DNA from: Nemertoderma westbladi
Taxonomy: Eukaryota; Xenacoelomorpha; Nemertodermatida; Nemertodermatidae
DNA length: 64,000 nucleotides
Direction: 5' to 3'
Assembly: GCA_032718475.1 (NCBI GenBank)
Contig: JAUCBJ010000641.1
Span: 57,723 to 121,722 of the forward strand
In this document: positions 1-11,937 of the stretch, piece by piece
How the letters are laid out: every line of letters starts with the position of its first letter
Numbering within the stretch: position 1 is the stretch's first letter
The notes under the pieces: model-generated
What the model was told of the DNA's origin: nothing
The model's input: the letters and a program-made list of their open reading frames with translations, nothing else
The model's database searches: none
Translations under genes and position numbers: made by a program

Positions 1-3000
1 ATATGTTGTATACTCTGGTGTAAGTGACTCACCATTATATCTATATGTTGTATACTCTGGTGTAAGTGACTCACCATTCTATCTATTTGTTGTATACTCT
101 GGTGTAAGTGATTCACCATTCTATCTATATGTTGTATACTCTGGTGTAAGTGACTCACCATTATATCTATTTGTTGTATACTCTGGTGTAAGTGACTCAC
201 CATTCTATCTATATGTAGTATACTCTGGTGTAAGTGACTCACCATTATATCTATTTGTTGTATACTCTGGTGTAAGTGACGCACCATTCTATCTATATGT
301 TGTATACTCTGGTGTAAGTGACTCACCATTCTATCCATATGCTGTATACTCTGGTGTAAGTGACTCACCATTCTATCTATATGTTGTATACTCTGGTGTA
401 AGTGACTCACCATTCTATCTATTTGTTGTATACTCTGGTGTAAGTGACTCACCATTCCATCTATATGTTGTATACTCTGGTGTAAGTGACTCACCATTCT
501 ATCTATATGTAATATACTCTGGTGTAAGTGACTCACCATTCTATCTATGTTGTATACTCTGGTGTAAGTGACTCACCATTCTATCTATATGTTGTATACT
601 CTGGTGTAAGTGACTCACCATTCTATCTAAATCTAAATGTTGTATACTCTGGTGTAAGTGACTCACCATTCTATCTATGTTGTATACTCTGGTGTAAGTG
701 ACTCACCATTCTATCTATATGTTGTATACTCTGGTGTAAGTGAATCACCATTCTATCTATATGTTGTATACTCTGGTGTAAGTGACTCACCATTCTATCT
801 ATTTGTTGTATACTCTGGTGTAAGTGACTCACCATTCTATCTAAATCTAAATGTTGTATACTCTGGTGTAAGTGACTCACCATTCTATCTATGTTGTATA
901 CTCTGGTGTAAGTGACTCACCATTCTATCTATATGTTGTATACTCTGGTGTAAGTGACTCACCATTATTTCTAAATGTTGTATACTCTGGTGTAAGTGAC
1001 TCACCATTCTATCTATATGTTGTATACTCTGGTGTAAGTGACTCACCATTCTATCTATATGTTGTATACTCTGGTGTAAGTGACTCACCATTCTATCTAT
1101 ATGTTGTATACTCTGGTGTAAGTGACTCACCATTCTATCTATATGTTGTATACTCTGGTGTAAGTGACTCACCATTCTATCTATATGTTGTATACTCTGG
1201 TGTAAGTGACTCACCATTCTATCTATATGTTGTATACTCTGGTGTAAGTGACTCACCATTCTATCTATATGTTGTATACTCTGGTGTAAATGACTCACCA
1301 TTCTATCTATATGTTGTATACTCTGGTGTAAGTGACTCACCATTCCATCTAAATGTTGTATACTCTGGTGTAAGTGACTCACCATTCTATCTATATGTAA
1401 TATACTCTGGTGTAAGTGACTCACCATTCTATCTATGTTGTATACTCTGGTGTAAGTGACTCACCATTCTATCTATATGTTGTATACTCTGGTGTAAGTG
1501 ACTCACCATTCTATCTATTTGTTGTATACTCTGGTGTAAGTGACTCACCATTCCATCTATATGTTGTATACTCTGGTGTAAGTGACTCACCATTCTATCT
1601 ATATGTAATATACTCTGGTGTAAGTGACTCACCATTCTATCTATGTTGTATACTCTGGTGTAAGTGACTCACCATTCTATCTAAATCTAAATGTTGTATA
1701 CTCTGGTGTAAGTGACTCACCATTCTATCTATGTTGTATACTCTGGTGTAAGTGACTCACCATTCTATCTATATGTTGTATACTCTGGTGTAAGTGAATC
1801 ACCATTCTATCTATATGTTGTATACTCTGGTGTAAGTGACTCACCATTCTATCTATTTGTTGTATACTCTGGTGTAAGTGACTCACCATTCTATCTAAAT
1901 CTAAATGTTGTATACTCTGGTGTAAGTGACTCACCATTCTATCTATGTTGTATACTCTGGTGTAAGTGACTCACCATTCTATCTATATGTTGTATACTCT
2001 GGTGTAAGTGACTCACCATTATATCTAAATGTTGTATACTCTGGTGTAAGTGACTCACCATTCTATCTATATGTTGTATACTCTGGTGTAAGTGACTCAC
2101 CATTCTATCTATATGTTGTATACTCTGGTGTAAGTGACTCACCATTCTATCTATATGTTGTATACTCTGGTGTAAGTGACTCACCATTCTATCTATATGT
2201 TGTATACTCTGGTGTAAGTGACTCACCATTCTATCTATATGTTGTATACTCTGGTGTAAGTGACTCACCATTCTATCTATATGTTGTATACTCTGGTGTA
2301 AGTGACTCACCATTCTATCTATATGTTGTATACTCTGGTGTAAATGACTCACCATTCTATCTATATGTTGTATACTCTGGTGTAAGTGACTCACCATTCC
2401 ATCTAAATGTTGTATACTCTGGTGTAAGTGACTCACCATTCTATCTATATGTAATATACTCTGGTGTAAGTGACTCACCATTCTATCTATGTTGTATACT
2501 CTGGTGTAAGTGACTCACCATTCTATCTATATGTTGTATACTCTGGTGTAAGTGACTCACCATTCTATCTATTTGTTGTATACTCTGGTGTAAGTGACTC
2601 ACCATTCCATCTATATGTTGTATACTCTGGTGTAAGTGACTCACCATTCTATCTATATGTAATATACTCTGGTGTAAGTGACTCACCATTCTATCTATGT
2701 TGTATACTCTGGTGTAAGTGACTCACCATTCTATCTATATGTTGTATACTCTGGTGTAAGTGACTCACCATTCTATCTATATGTTGTATACTCTGGTGTA
2801 AGTGATTCACCATTCTATCTATATGTTGTATACTCTCGTGTAAGTGACTCACCATTCCATCTATATGTTGTATACTCTGGTGTAAGTGACTCACCATTCT
2901 ATCTATATGTAATATACTCTGGTGTAAGTGACTCACCATTCTATCTATGTAATATACTCTGGTGTAAGTGACTCACCATTCTATCTATATGTTGTATACT

Positions 3001-6000
3001 CTGGTGTAAGTGACTCACCATTCTATCTATATGTTGTATACTCTGGTGTAAGTGAATCACCATTCTATCTATATGTTGTATACTCTGGTGTAAGTGACTC
3101 ACCATTCTATCTATATGTTGTATACTCTGGTGTAAGTGACTCACCAGTCTATCTATATGTTGTATACTCTGGTGTAAGTGACTCACCATTCCATCTATAT
3201 GTTTTATACTCTGGTGTAAGTGACTCACCATTCTATCTATGTGTTGTATACTCTGGTGTAAGTGACTCACCATTCTATCTATATGTTGTATACTCTGGTG
3301 TAAGTGACTCACCATTCTATCTATATGTTGTATACTCTGGTGTAAGTGACTCACCATTCCATCTATATGTTTTATACTCTGGTGTAAGTGACTCACCATT
3401 CTATCTATATGTTGTATACTCTGGTGTAAGTGACTCACCATTCTATCTATATGTTGTATACTCTGGTGTAAGTGACTCACCATTCTATCTATATGTTGTA
3501 TACTCTGGTGTAAGTGACTCACCATTCTACCTATGTTGTATACTCTGGTGTAAGTGACTCACCATTCTATCTATATGTTGTATACTCTGGTGTAAGTGAC
3601 TCACCTTTCTATCTATATGTTGTATACTGATACTCTGGTGGAAGTGACTCGCCATTCCATCTATATGTTGTATACTCTGGTGTAAGTGACTCACCATTCC
3701 ATCTATATGTTGTATACTCTGGTGTAAGTGACTCACCATTCCATCTATATGTTGTATACTCTGGTGTAAGTGACTCACCATTCTATCTATATGTTGTATA
3801 CTCTGGTGTAAGTGACTCACCATTCCATCTATATGTTGTATACTCTGGTGTAAGTGACTCACCATTCTATCTATATGTAATATACTCTGGTGTAAGTGAC
3901 TCACCATTCTATCTATGTTGTATACTCTGGTGTAAGTGACTCACCATTCTATCTATATGTTGTATACTCTGGTGTAAGTGACTCACCATTCTTTCTAAAT
4001 GTTGTATACTCTGGTGTAAGTGACTCACCATTCTATCTATGTTGTATACTCTGGTGTAAGTGACTCACCATTCTATCTATATGTTGTATACTCTGGTGTA
4101 AGTGAATCACCATTCTATCTATATGTTGTATACTCTGGTGTAAGTTTCTCACCATTCTATCTATGTTGTATACTCTGGTGTAAGTGACTCACCATTCTAT
4201 CTATATGTAGTATACTCTGGTGTAAGTGACTCACCATTCTATCTATATGTTGTATACTCTGGTGTAAGTGACTCACCATTCTATCTATATGTTGTATACT
4301 CTGGTGTAAGTGACTCACCATTCTATCTATGTTGTATACTCTGGTGTAAGTGACTCACCATTATATCTATATGTTGTATACTCTGGTGTAAGTGACTCAC
4401 CATTATATCTATATGTTGTATACTCTGGTGTAAGTGACTCACCATTCTATCTATATGTTGTATTCTCTGGTGTAAGTGACTCACCATTCTATCTATATGT
4501 TGTATTCTCTGGTGTAAGTGACTCACCATTCTATCTATTTGTTGTATACTCTGGTGTAAGTGACTCACCATTCTATCTAAATCTAATGTTGTATACTCTG
4601 GTGTAAGTGACTCACCATTCTATCTATGTTGTATACTCTGGTGTAAGTGACTCACCATTCTATCTATATGTTGTATACTCTGGTGTAAGTGACTCACCAT
4701 TATATCTAAATGTTGTATACTCTGGTGTAAGTGACTCACCATTCTATCTATATGTTGTATACTCTGGTGTAAGTGACTCACCATTCTATCTATATGTTGT
4801 ATACTCTGGTGTAAGTGACTCACCATTCTATCTATATGTTGTATACTCTGGTGTAAGTGACTCACCATTCTATCTATATGTTGTATACTCTGGTGTAAGT
4901 GACTCACCATTCTATCTATATGTTGTATACTCTGGTGTAAGTGACTCACCATTCTATCTATATGTTGTATACTCTGGTGTAAGTGACTCACCATTCTATC
5001 TATATGTTGTATACTCTGGTGTAAGTGACTCACCATTCTATCTATATGTTGTATACTCTGGTGTAAGTGACTCACCATTCTATCTAAATGTTGTATACTC
5101 TGGTGTAAGTGACTCACCATTCTATCTATATGTTGTATACTCTGGTGTAAGTGACTCACCATTATATCTATATGTTGTATACTCTGGTGTAAGTGACTCA
5201 CCATTCTATCTATATGTTGTATACTCTGGTGTAAGTGACTCACCATTCTATCTATATGTTGTATACTCTGGTGTAAGTGACTCACCATTCTATCTATTTG
5301 TTGTATACTCTGGTGTAAGTGACTCACCATTCTATCTATTTGTTGTATACTCTGGTGTAAGTGACTCACCATTCTATCTATATGTTGTATACTCTGGTGT
5401 AAGTGACTCACCATTCTATCTATATGTTGTATACTCTGGTGTAAGTGACTCACCATTCTATCTATATGTTGTATACTCTGGTGTAAGTGACTCACCATTC
5501 TATCTATATGTTGTATACTCTGGTGTAAGTGACTCACCATTCTATCTATATGTTGTATACTCTGGTGTAAGTGACTCACCATTCTATCTATATGTTGTAT
5601 ACTCTGGTGTAAGTGACTCACCATTCTATCTATATGTTGTATACTCTGGTGTAAGTGACTCACCATTCTATCTATATGTTGTATACTCTGGTGTAAGTGA
5701 CTCACCATTCTATCTATATGTTGTATACTCTGGTGTAAGTGACTCACCATTCTATCTATATGTTGTATACTCTGGTGTAAGTGACTCACCATTCTATCTA
5801 TATGTTGTATACTCTGGTGTAAGTGACTCACCATTCTATCTATATGTTGTATACTCTGGTGTAAGTGACTCACCATTCTATCTATATGTTGTATACTCTG
5901 GTGTAAGTGACTCACCATTCTATCTATATGTTGTATACTCTGGTGTAAGTGACTCACCATTCTATCTATATGTTGTATACTCTGGTGTAAGTGACTCACC

Positions 6001-9000
6001 ATTCTATCTATATGTTGTATACTCTGGTGTAAGTGACTCACCATTCTATCTATATGTTGTATACTCTGGTGTAAGTGACTCACCATTCTATCTATATGTT
6101 GTATACTCTGGTGTAAGTGACTCACCATTCTATCTATATGTTGTATACTCTGGTGTAAGTGACTCACCATTCTATCTATATGTTGTATACTCTGGTGTAA
6201 GTGACTCACCATTCTATCTATATGTTGTATACTCTGGTGTAAGTGACTCACCATTCTATCTATATGTTGTATACTCTGGTGTAAGTGACTCACCATTCTA
6301 TCTATATGTTGTATACTCTGGTGTAAGTGACTCACCATTCTATCTATATGTTGTATACTCTGGTGTAAGTGACTCACCATTCTATCTATATGTTGTATAC
6401 TCTGGTGTAAGTGACTCACCATTCTATCTATATGTTGTATACTCTGGTGTAAGTGACTCACCATTCTATCTATATGTTGTATACTCTGGTGTAAGTGACT
6501 CACCATTCTATCTATATGTTGTATACTCTGGTGTAAGTGACTCACCATTCTATCTATATGTTGTATACTCTGGTGTAAGTGACTCACCATTCTATCTATA
6601 TGTTGTATACTCTGGTGTAAGTGACTCACCATTCTATCTATATGTTGTATACTCTGGTGTAAGTGACTCACCATTCTATCTATATGTTGTATACTCTGGT
6701 GTAAGTGACTCACCATTCTATCTATATGTTGTATACTCTGGTGTAAGTGACTCACCATTCTATCTATATGTTGTATACTCTGGTGTAAGTGACTCACCAT
6801 TCTATCTATATGTTGTATACTCTGGTGTAAGTGACTCACCATTCTATCTATATGTTGTATACTCTGGTGTAAGTGACTCACCATTCTATCTATATGTTGT
6901 ATACTCTGGTGTAAGTGACTCACCATTCTATCTATATGTTGTATACTCTGGTGTAAGTGACTCACCATTCTATCTATATGTTGTATACTCTGGTGTAAGT
7001 GACTCACCATTCTATCTATATGTTGTATACTCTGGTGTAAGTGACTCACCATTCTATCTATATGTTGTATACTCTGGTGTAAGTGACTCACCATTCTATC
7101 TATATGTTGTATACTCTGGTGTAAGTGACTCACCATTCTATCTATATGTTGTATACTCTGGTGTAAGTGACTCACCATTCTATCTATATGTTGTATACTC
7201 TGGTGTAAGTGACTCACCATTCTATCTATATGTTGTATACTCTGGTGTAAGTGACTCACCATTCTATCTATATGTTGTATACTCTGGTGTAAGTGACTCA
7301 CCATTCTATCTATATGTTGTATACTCTGGTGTAAGTGACTCACCATTCTATCTATATGTTGTATACTCTGGTGTAAGTGACTCACCATTCTATCTATATG
7401 TTGTATACTCTGGTGTAAGTGACTCACCATTCTATCTATGTTGTATACTCTGGTGTAAGTGACTCACCATTCTATCTATATGTTGTATACTCTGGTGTAA
7501 GTGACTCACCATTCTATCTATATGTTGTATACTCTGGTGTAAGTGACTCACCATTCTATCTATATGTTGTATACTCTGGTGTAAGTGACTCACCATTCTA
7601 TCTATATGTTGTATACTCTGGTGTAAGTGACTCACCATTCTATCTATATGTTGTATACTCTGGTGTAAGTGACTCACCATTCTATCTATATGTTGTATAC
7701 TCTGGTGTAAGTGACTCACCATTCTATCTATATGTTGTATACTCTGGTGTAAGTGACTCACCATTCTATCTATATGTTGTATACTCTGGTGTAAGTGACT
7801 CACCATTCTATCTATATGTTGTATACTCTGGTGTAAGTGACTCACCATTCTATCTATATGTTGTATACTCTGGTGTAAGTGACTCACCATTCTATCTATA
7901 TGTTGTATACTCTGGTGTAAGTGACTCACCATTCTATCTATTTGTTGTATACTCTGGTGTAAGTGACTCACCATTCTATCTAATCTAAATGTTGTATACT
8001 CTGGTGTAAGTGACTCACCATTCTATCTATGTTGTATACTCTGGTGTAAGTGACTCACCATTCTATCTATATGTTGTATACTCTGGTGTAAGTGACTCAC
8101 CATTCTATCTAAATGTTGTATACTCTGGTGTAAGTGACTCACCATTCTATCTATATGTTGTATACTCTGGTGTAAGTGACTCACCATTCTATCTATATGT
8201 TGTATACTCTGGTGTAAGTGACTCACCATTCTATCTATATGTTGTATACTCTGGTGTAAGTGACTCACCATTCTATCTATATGTTGTATACTCTGGTGTA
8301 AGTGACTCACCATTCTATCTATATGTTGTATACTCTGGTGTAAGTGACTCACCATTCTATCTATATGTTGTATACTCTGGTGTAAGTGACTCACCATTCT
8401 ATCTATATGTTGTATACTCTGGTGTAAGTGACTCACCATTCTATCTATATGTTGTATACTCTGGTGTAAGTGACTCACCATTCTATCTATATGTTGTATA
8501 CTCTGGTGTAAGTGACTCACCATTCTATCTATATGTTGTATACTCTGGTGTAAGTGACTCACCATTCTATCTATATGTTGTATACTCTGGTGTAAGTGAC
8601 TCACCATTCTATCTATATGTTGTATACTCTGGTGTAAGTGACTCACCATTCTATCTATATGTTGTATACTCTGGTGTAAGTGACTCACCATTCTATCTAT
8701 TTGTTGTATACTCTGGTGTAAGTGACTCACCATTCTATCTATTTGTTGTATACTCTGGTGTAAGTGACTCACCATTCTATCTATATGTTGTATACTCTGG
8801 TGTAAGTGACTCACCATTCTATCTATATGTTGTATACTCTGGTGTAAGTGACTCACCATTCTATCTATATGTTGTATACTCTGGTGTAAGTGACTCACCA
8901 TTCTATCTATATGTTGTATACTCTGGTGTAAGTGACTCACCATTCTATCTATATGTTGTATACTCTGGTGTAAGTGACTCACCATTCTATCTATATGTTG

Positions 9001-10614
9001 TATACTCTGGTGTAAGTGACTCACCATTCTATCTATATGTTGTATACTCTGGTGTAAGTGACTCACCATTCTATCTATATGTTGTATACTCTGGTGTAAG
9101 TGACTCACCATTCTATCTATATGTTGTATACTCTGGTGTAAGTGACTCACCATTCTATCTATATGTTGTATACTCTGGTGTAAGTGACTCACCATTCTAT
9201 CTATATGTTGTATACTCTGGTGTAAGTGACTCACCATTCTATCTATATGTTGTATACTCTGGTGTAAGTGACTCACCATTCTATCTATATGTTGTATACT
9301 CTGGTGTAAGTGACTCACCATTCTATCTATATGTTGTATACTCTGGTGTAAGTGACTCACCATTCTATCTATATGTTGTATACTCTGGTGTAAGTGACTC
9401 ACCATTCTATCTATATGTTGTATACTCTGGTGTAAGTGACTCACCATTCTATCTATATGTTGTATACTCTGGTGTAAGTGACTCACCATTCTATCTATAT
9501 GTTGTATACTCTGGTGTAAGTGACTCACCATTCTATCTATATGTTGTATACTCTGGTGTAAGTGACTCACCATTCTATCTATATGTTGTATACTCTGGTG
9601 TAAGTGACTCACCATTCTATCTATATGTTGTATACTCTGGTGTAAGTGACTCACCATTCTATCTATATGTTGTATACTCTGGTGTAAGTGACTCACCATT
9701 CTATCTATATGTTGTATACTCTGGTGTAAGTGACTCACCATTCTATCTATATGTTGTATACTCTGGTGTAAGTGACTCACCATTCTATCTATATGTTGTA
9801 TACTCTGGTGTAAGTGACTCACCATTCTATCTATATGTTGTATACTCTGGTGTAAGTGACTCACCATTCTATCTATATGTTGTATACTCTGGTGTAAGTG
9901 ACTCACCATTCTATCTATATGTTGTATACTCTGGTGTAAGTGACTCACCATTCTATCTATTTGTTGTATACTCTGGTGTAAGTGACTCACCATTCTATCT
10001 ATATGTTGTATACTCTGGTGTAAGTGACTCACCATTCTATATATATGTTGTATACTCTGGTGTAAGTGAGTCACCATTCTATCTATATGTTGTATACTCT
10101 GGTGTAAGTGACTCACCATTCTATCTATATGTTGTATACTCTGGTGTAAGTGACTCACCATTCTATCTATATGTTGTATACTCTGGTGTAAGTGACTCAC
10201 CATTCTATCTATATGTTGTATACTCTGGTGTAAGTGAGTCACCATTCTATCTATATGTTGTATACTCTGGTGTAAGTGACTCACCATTCTATCTATATGT
10301 TGTATACTCTGGTGTAAGTGACTCACCATTCTATCTATATGTTGTATACTCTGGTGTAAGTGACTCACCATTCTATCTAAATGTTGTATACTCTGGTGTA
10401 AGTGACTCACCATTCTATCTAAATGTTGTATACTCTGGTGTAAGTGACTCACCATTCTATCTATATGTTGTATACTCTGGTGTAAGTGACTCACCATTAT
10501 ATCTGAATGTTGTATACTCTGGTGTAAGTGACTCACCATTCTATCTATATGTTGTATACTCTGGTGTAAGTGACTCACCATTCTATCTATATGTTGTATA
10601 CTCTGGTGTAAGTG
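1..10614 (-). repeat. 42-bp minisatellite derived from a MEMO1 exon-intron junction (about 253 units, continues past left edge)
   Basis: The unit is 42 bp and, on the minus strand, reads as 14 codons (M V S H L H Q S I Q H I D R) without a stop. It is homologous to the last 30 bases of the adjacent MEMO1 exon (codons H Q S I Q H L D R M) followed by 12 intron bases, GTGAGTCACTTA. Most units are identical at 4700-10000. Variants concentrate at 1-4600 and in the last units next to the exon (10000-10614). Length variants exist: 40-bp units lacking two bases of the TATA stretch (for example near 540, 886, 1430, 4620, 7433 and 8022) and longer units with a repeated CTAAAT (near 630, 845, 1683, 1886). 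Long stretches are open on both strands, but this follows from the stop-free unit whose length is a multiple of three. Placement within the intron after the exon is inferred from the conserved donor. Confidence 0.96.
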
Positions 10615-10620
10615 ACTCAC
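10615..10620 (-). other. Splice donor GTGAGT of the MEMO1 exon, first of about 250 tandem copies
   Basis: On the minus strand the exon ends ATG and is followed by GTGAGT, a strong consensus donor. The same ATG|GTGAGT recurs every 42 bp through the array, with occasional changed copies: GTGAAT near 110 and 2805, GTGATT near 748, 1795 and 3055, GTGACT near 10068 and 10235, GCGAGT near 3650. Which copy is used cannot be told from sequence. Confidence 0.8.
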
Positions 10621-10843
10621 CATTCTATCTAAATGTTGAATGCTCTGGTGAATATGACCACGAGTAGCATCGTGATATGTATAACGGAATCGATGTCCCC
10701 AGTGGCAGAAATCCGAAGATATTACAAATAAAGTAGACGGGTCGGCCAGGTAAGGGGCCAATATAGCACCATAGCAACGCTCCTCTGCAAGCTTTATAGA
10801 CCCAACTAAAATGGGTACTATGGTAACATGGTCAATATAGTCC
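10621..10843 (-). CDS. MEMO1: MEMO1 orthologue, internal exon (74 codons) ending at the minisatellite
   Basis: The translation matches vertebrate MEMO1 across its central part: T I V P I L V G, then Y L A D P S, the S S D F C H W G motif, R F R Y, and Q S I Q H L D R M where the human protein has R S I E H L D K M. MEMO1 is a cytoplasmic, copper-binding protein related to class III extradiol dioxygenases, linked to ErbB2 and motility signalling and to redox/copper handling. The acceptor is a pyrimidine-rich stretch ending in ACAG just above 10843. The first base completes a GA|G codon split with the previous exon. The exon ends ATG|GTGAGT with GTGAGT at 10620-10615, leaving phase 0. Seventy-four codons equals the human segment length as I recall it. 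The remaining C-terminal exons would lie left of the window. The odd feature is that the tandem array starts within this exon's own 3' end sequence. Confidence 0.94.
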
Positions 10844-11070
10844 CTGTAAAAATAAGATTGAGTCCAATTCATGAAAGGGAGCCGAACTTGTGAGATGTTA
10901 CGTTCCTCGTTGCTAGATAAATATATAAATCACATTTAGCGAGGAACTGATTCCTGTGAATAATATTCAGATTAAACTTATTTAAGCACGATCCAATAAT
11001 ACTAAATGTTCTAATAAAACTACTAATAATAATACATTTGTCGCTATAAATATAAAGGTAGTTAACTAAC

Positions 11071-11179
11071 TCCATGACTTTTGCTATAAAGGGCAACTGC
11101 ATCTCGATACTGTGTTCATCTTCGTCTGTTTGTTTACTGATAGTTTCAAACTTCTCGGTTGCTTCTAAAGCTTGGTAAA
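11071..11179 (-). CDS. MEMO1: MEMO1 orthologue, internal exon (109 bp)
   Basis: The reading frame gives Y Q A L E A T E K F E T I S followed by the strongly conserved Q T D E D E H S I E M and L P F I A K V M, matching human MEMO1 after its I Y G E L W K segment. The exon begins after an acceptor ending TTTTAG at 11180. Two bases complete a codon opened by the previous exon, giving V in place of human I. It ends ATGGA|GTTAGT, phase 2, which joins correctly to the next exon's first base to make E. Both junction phases agree with the neighbouring exons, which argues that the gene is intact here despite heavy repeat invasion on both sides. Confidence 0.93.
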
Positions 11180-11253
11180 CTAAAATAAATGGTTGATAAT
11201 GGAATGTTGAACAACAAACTGATAACAAACAACATGAAAGCCTTGAACAGAAA

Positions 11254-11277
11254 GGGGGGGGGGGGGGGGGGGGGGGG
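11254..11277. repeat. Poly-G tract (24 G) in a MEMO1 intron
   Basis: Twenty-four consecutive G on the plus strand, so poly-C in the MEMO1 transcript, between two exons and 75 bases upstream of the 11179 acceptor. Length is likely polymorphic and prone to sequencing error. Confidence 0.95.
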
Positions 11278-11436
11278 TGGTGACATTTGCTTAGCACCAA
11301 AAATATATGTGTTATTTGTTTAATTGTATTTAGTTTATTTGTTTTGGTTAGTATATAACGTGCCACTGTAACATGCTCGTTTCCCGAAACTTATAAATTA
11401 ATATATATAAATATTATGAAATTAATATTAATAAGC

Positions 11437-11438
11437 AA

Positions 11439-11477
<39 letters not shown>

Positions 11478-11478
11478 A
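11437..11478. repeat. AATA tetranucleotide microsatellite
   Basis: About ten tandem AATA units in the same MEMO1 intron. Confidence 0.95.
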
Positions 11479-11661
11479 GCATAAAGGGGAGTGAAAATAT
11501 CAGAGACTGGAACTCTGGAAGAATATACAATATATAATAATAAAATGAAACTAATTGAGCAAAAAGGTTACCGCACATACAAATAAATACTACCGGTACA
11601 TAAAATAATTTACAACATTACGATTTAGAGTAGAGGGACAGTCCATAACAATAATACCAAC

Positions 11662-11937
11662 CCTCGGCGTCGATTCGTAGATTACCAAAAGGAGTTCTGT
11701 AAACGAGACAGCTAGTGAGGGCACATTTCGAGAGATATCGATGGTGTGAAGGTCCAAGTATGAAGACTCTACGGACTATGGAGGGCTCCACCTGTCTGTA
11801 AGCGTAGGAAGCACAGTCGCCGCAGTAGGTGTAGCCGGCATGGGGCGCGATAATCGCACGCGCTGGACGCAAACATTCCGCGTCGCTGTCTGAAGCTTTA
11901 TTCAACCAGCCGTCCAACTGCCGTGAGAGCGATGAAG
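11662..11937 (-). CDS. MEMO1: MEMO1 orthologue, exon with the metal-site histidines (276 bp)
   Basis: The translation carries [17 protein letters not shown] and F I L G P S H H, the two most conserved MEMO1 blocks. They hold two of the known copper-site histidines (equivalent to human His49 and His81); the third ligand, a C-terminal cysteine, lies outside the window. The start is set by a pyrimidine-rich acceptor ending CATTAG at 11938, with two bases completing a split codon. The exon aligns with human from just after the S W Y T segment. The end is placed at GAGG|GTTGGT, a weak donor chosen because it gives the phase needed by the next exon. The N-terminal exon (human H A G S W Y region) was not found in the rest of the window by eye. 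Confidence 0.93.

Noticed and set aside
4607-7462. Very long plus-strand frame (951 codons) made of Y V V Y S G V S D S P F Y L repeats
   Set aside because: It is antisense to MEMO1 and arises because the 42-bp unit has no stop in this frame; there is no start, promoter or non-repeat domain.
1-10614. CRISPR-like repeat array
   Set aside because: Units are contiguous with no unique spacers, and the DNA is eukaryotic.
1-10614. Plus-strand GGTGTAAGT in every unit as a donor for an antisense gene
   Set aside because: It matches a donor by sequence but no plus-strand exon or acceptor was found around it.
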